Positions 61,441-64,000 of a stretch of DNA of 64,000 bases are shown one piece after another. The first letter of the stretch is position 1, and every line of letters begins with the position of its first letter. A program made the translations under genes and the position numbers. Under the pieces are notes generated by a model. That model saw only the letters and a program-made list of their open reading frames with translations, ran no database searches and had not been told where the DNA came from. Source of the stretch: Dryomyza anilis (Eukaryota; Arthropoda; Insecta; Diptera; Dryomyzidae); the NCBI GenBank assembly GCA_951804985.1, contig OX638136.1, forward strand, positions 8,745,852 through 8,809,851. Reading direction: 5' to 3'.

Positions 61441-62093
61441 CGTTGAAACAATTTTTTTTTAATGTTTATGTATAAATAAAATTAAATCGAATTAATGCGA
61501 TATGTGGTCGAATATGACATTTTTGTTGTTAAAATCATAAAAAGAAAAAAAACGTAAAATTTTAAAATAAAATTTTAAAATCGTAAAATGGCAACACTTA
61601 ACATGCAAAGCTATATATAAGCTATATATATTGTTTCATTAATGCTTATTTAAAGATTACTCGTTTCAATTTTAATAGTTTTTTTTGCACGCACTATCTT
61701 TGAGATAATTAGTCCTAAGTATGATACAATTTCTGATGTTTCTGTATAATTTTAATTATTTTTGGTTTATCTTTTGAATAATAAAATTTGTAATGGAGGT
61801 TTAAATTTTTATATTGTTTAATTTCGCGCTATTCATGTCTTAATTGGAGTTTAATAATGGTTTGGGATCATCATGGTTTCTATTTTCACGATTTACTGAA
61901 GATGATCAATGTTGGGAGGGCAATAGTTGTTGCACTAACATCAATGTACAACATTTGTGGAATCGTTTTGACGGAAATACTTATCTCTTTGGCTTTTAAA
62001 ATCTTTTACTTTTTGGAATGTTTCGGACATTTTAATCTATTTATTTTGCACACAAATTTAAATATGTCTTGCTGTAGCAACGTGCATCTTTAA
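61441..62093 (+). repeat. Blocks T (partial) and F, copy 15
   Basis: Shares gtaatggagg and ggtttctattttc with the copy at 56.9 kb, but is followed by Harbinger after taa at 62091-62093. Confidence 0.85.
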
Positions 62094-62367
62094 GGGCCAG
62101 TTTTTCAGTGCTAGTTGAACTTCGTTTGTGGTTTAAACTTGGTTTAAAGTCAGAAACGAATTTTTCAATTAATTATGTTCATAGTTTAAACGTAGTTTAA
62201 ACGCCGAATATGTATCGTTTAAACTTCGTTTAAAATGTCATATTTTTTGGCAGAACATTGTTTAAACAACATTAATTTAAATATTTGTAAATAAAAATGT
62301 TTTCCTCGGACGAAGAAGATTTAAGTGATGCGGAAACATCGCAAATATTAAATATTACCGTGCTACG
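62094..62367 (+). mobile_element. PIF/Harbinger 5' fragment, copy 10 (truncated)
   Basis: The full subterminal region and the first 71 bases of exon 1 (ATG at 62297), ending at gtgctacg. It shares gcaaatatt with copy 9. No exon 2, so the state of the TAG site is unknown. Confidence 0.85.
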
Positions 62368-62866
62368 GAAATTTAAATTTAGACATTTCATAAAATACAA
62401 AGATTTATTTCATTGAAATTTTTTTTATTTACATTTTTGCCCAAAACAATTGGTGGGAAGCAGGCTTCCGGCAGTTTCCTTAGTGGGGGTATCAACTCTC
62501 GTGCTGATCAATACATTGCTGTACAATACATTGGGTGGATAGCAGTTAATTTAAATTTCAAATCTAAAATATATATTTGTTATCCTGACCGGAGCTAAAC
62601 AAATGCTGTTGAATTATTTTGTTTTTAGAGGATTTCGATGGTGGTTTCTTATTTTTTTAGTTTTGATGGCCGATTCAGTGCAGTTTTGCACACATATCTA
62701 TTAATCACACGCAATTTTTTCAAAAATAATTGAAATATTTTGTTTTTTTTACAACAACATTCTGACACAATGAAAAAATTACAGTTGTCAAAAAACTTCA
62801 ACGTACATGCGCAGAAGATTCAAGTTTTGAACAACGTTCTGCGCAATCTTTGTTTCTATTATTCTT
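62368..62866. other. Unidentified segment seen once
   Basis: It replaces the rest of Harbinger exon 1 and the first half of L. It holds a 61-codon frame (62413-62598, plus) without recognisable features and a run of poly-T near 62743-62750. I could not find the Harbinger 3' terminal repeat (expected CTGGCCC) in it. It could be internal sequence of a longer Harbinger derivative or a separate insertion. Confidence 0.5.
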
Positions 62867-64000
62867 GTTTATACTGTGTATATATTTGTGGTATAACAAA
62901 CAAAACACAACAAAAAGCACACAAAATAAGTATTTTAATGTTGCGACATAAAAGATAAACAAAAAGCTTTTACATGAGCTTTCGACCAACATTGTTTTAA
63001 GTGTAAAGCATTTCAAACGCACAAACACTTAGGCATTTTGTTAATGTGTGCATTTGCCCTTTGCAGATCTAGATCATATGTTTATGGTCCCTACCATTTT
63101 GCTTCCGGATTATTGCCCACCTTACCCTGCTTGAGCCTACCATTTTCCTTACACCTGTTTGGCTACCATACGCTACCTATGCCTTCCATTCCCCTACCAA
63201 TTTTGTTTTCATGCTATAACAGGGAACTGGTATGTTCAAGCGAGCCCTAGCGGGCAAAAGCATTTTGTGTAAGTTTTGGAAGTATCTTTATAGCTAGAAT
63301 ATGAAAGAGAAAGGTACCTGTAGCAGGCAAAAGCATTTTGTGTAAGTTCTGATTTTGAAGACTTGAAAAATATCTTTGGAAGGGAAAGGTAGTCTACCTG
63401 TAGCAGGCAAACACATTGTATAGGAATTTTATTTTGAAATTTTAAAAAGCATTTTAATAGTAGGAAACTAAAAGGGAATTTTTAAAATAAAATAAATAAA
63501 TAGAATTTAATAAAATAATAAAACTTAGTAAATAAATAAAACTTATTAATTATAAATGTATCAATTTTGATATTCTTGAATACAGTTGAAAACTTTGAAT
63601 ATTTTAGATTAACTTCAAATATTTTCGATTATTTTTGAATACACTTAACGAAAAATTTCGTTTTCATATTTATCTTTTTTTTATTTTACAACATGTCACT
63701 CAGACTTACTACTGAAGATTTATCTGCCTCGGCGGCTAGTGCAACAATTTATTGTATTTGTACTCAAAGTGGTGGGACCTACAGTTAATTGCCGAATCCG
63801 AACGGCGGGTGAGAGCTTTTCATAGGTAAGAATGGAATGGGTTAAAGAAAAGTAACTTTTGTTATGTTATCATACTTCAAAAATAATAAAATAAGTGCGT
63901 TAATTTGAAAAAGAAAATATATCGAATGTGCAAAAGAAAAATATATTAAACGAAATTTAATGAGAAAATGTTGCTAAAAAAATATTGCCAAAGAATAAGT
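62867..64000 (+). repeat. Unit segment 17: partial L, P, M, C (cut by window end)
   Basis: It resumes in L at gtttatactgtgtatatatt. P has the 10-bp deletion of segment 16 and a further change, ctgcttgagcc. SINE fragment at 63755-63827. The window ends inside C. Confidence 0.85.

Overview
This is a gene-poor, strongly AT-rich eukaryotic window, almost entirely a nested tandem repeat (a macrosatellite or heterochromatic satellite block). I found no intact host protein gene, no rRNA gene and no functional tRNA gene. The host is probably an insect, most likely a fly. The reasons are a tRNA-derived SINE whose 3' part carries TGTAGGTCCC-type and GAGCTCG motifs that I recall from insect SINE/LINE tails, a PIF/Harbinger transposase fragment with a 58-bp intron, and the base composition. 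The species cannot be named from sequence alone.

The basic unit, where complete, runs: L (AT-rich leader, starts gtaagactgcgcatcg) - P (C/T-rich block built on CCTACC words) - M (diverged ~92-bp minisatellite) - C (AT-rich block ending in a 73-bp fragment of the SINE) - S (array of a 181-bp satellite monomer) - T (truncated last monomer plus a TA microsatellite) - F (AT-rich block ending catctttaa) - H (5' end of a PIF/Harbinger transposon) - then L again. Complete L-to-L periods are about 4.0-4.6 kb. Many units are rearranged, with the same abnormal junctions recurring in several units. This is the signature of unequal crossing-over and amplification of variant units.

Layout: 1-520 is sequence seen once in the window. 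521-765 is a divergent copy of the end of block Z. 766-4997 is the first full unit. 4998-12154 holds compressed units with short satellite arrays fused straight into L. 12155-18477 contains a 3,028-bp tandem duplication and grades into full units to 28 kb. 28-39.5 kb holds 2.1-kb and 3.6-kb tandem duplications sharing a templated-insertion junction. 39.8-49.1 kb is a recent 4.65-kb tandem duplication. 48.1-52.6 kb is a last full unit. 52.6-62.4 kb is two copies of a ~4.9-kb unit of different, apparently older type: it lacks the 181-bp array and contains block Z, with the complete SINE and a long hairpin. The copy whose block F ends at 57.1 kb has no Harbinger, which gives an apparent empty site. 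From 62.4 kb an unrelated ~500-bp segment leads into a final truncated L-P-M-C unit.

No set of genes works together here. What the window records is a mobile-element-seeded macrosatellite. A Harbinger insertion, a SINE insertion and a 181-bp satellite array were captured into one unit and amplified together. The best coding remnant is the Harbinger N-terminal region. Of the copies that reach the site, one (27.6 kb) lacks the in-frame stop that all the others share.
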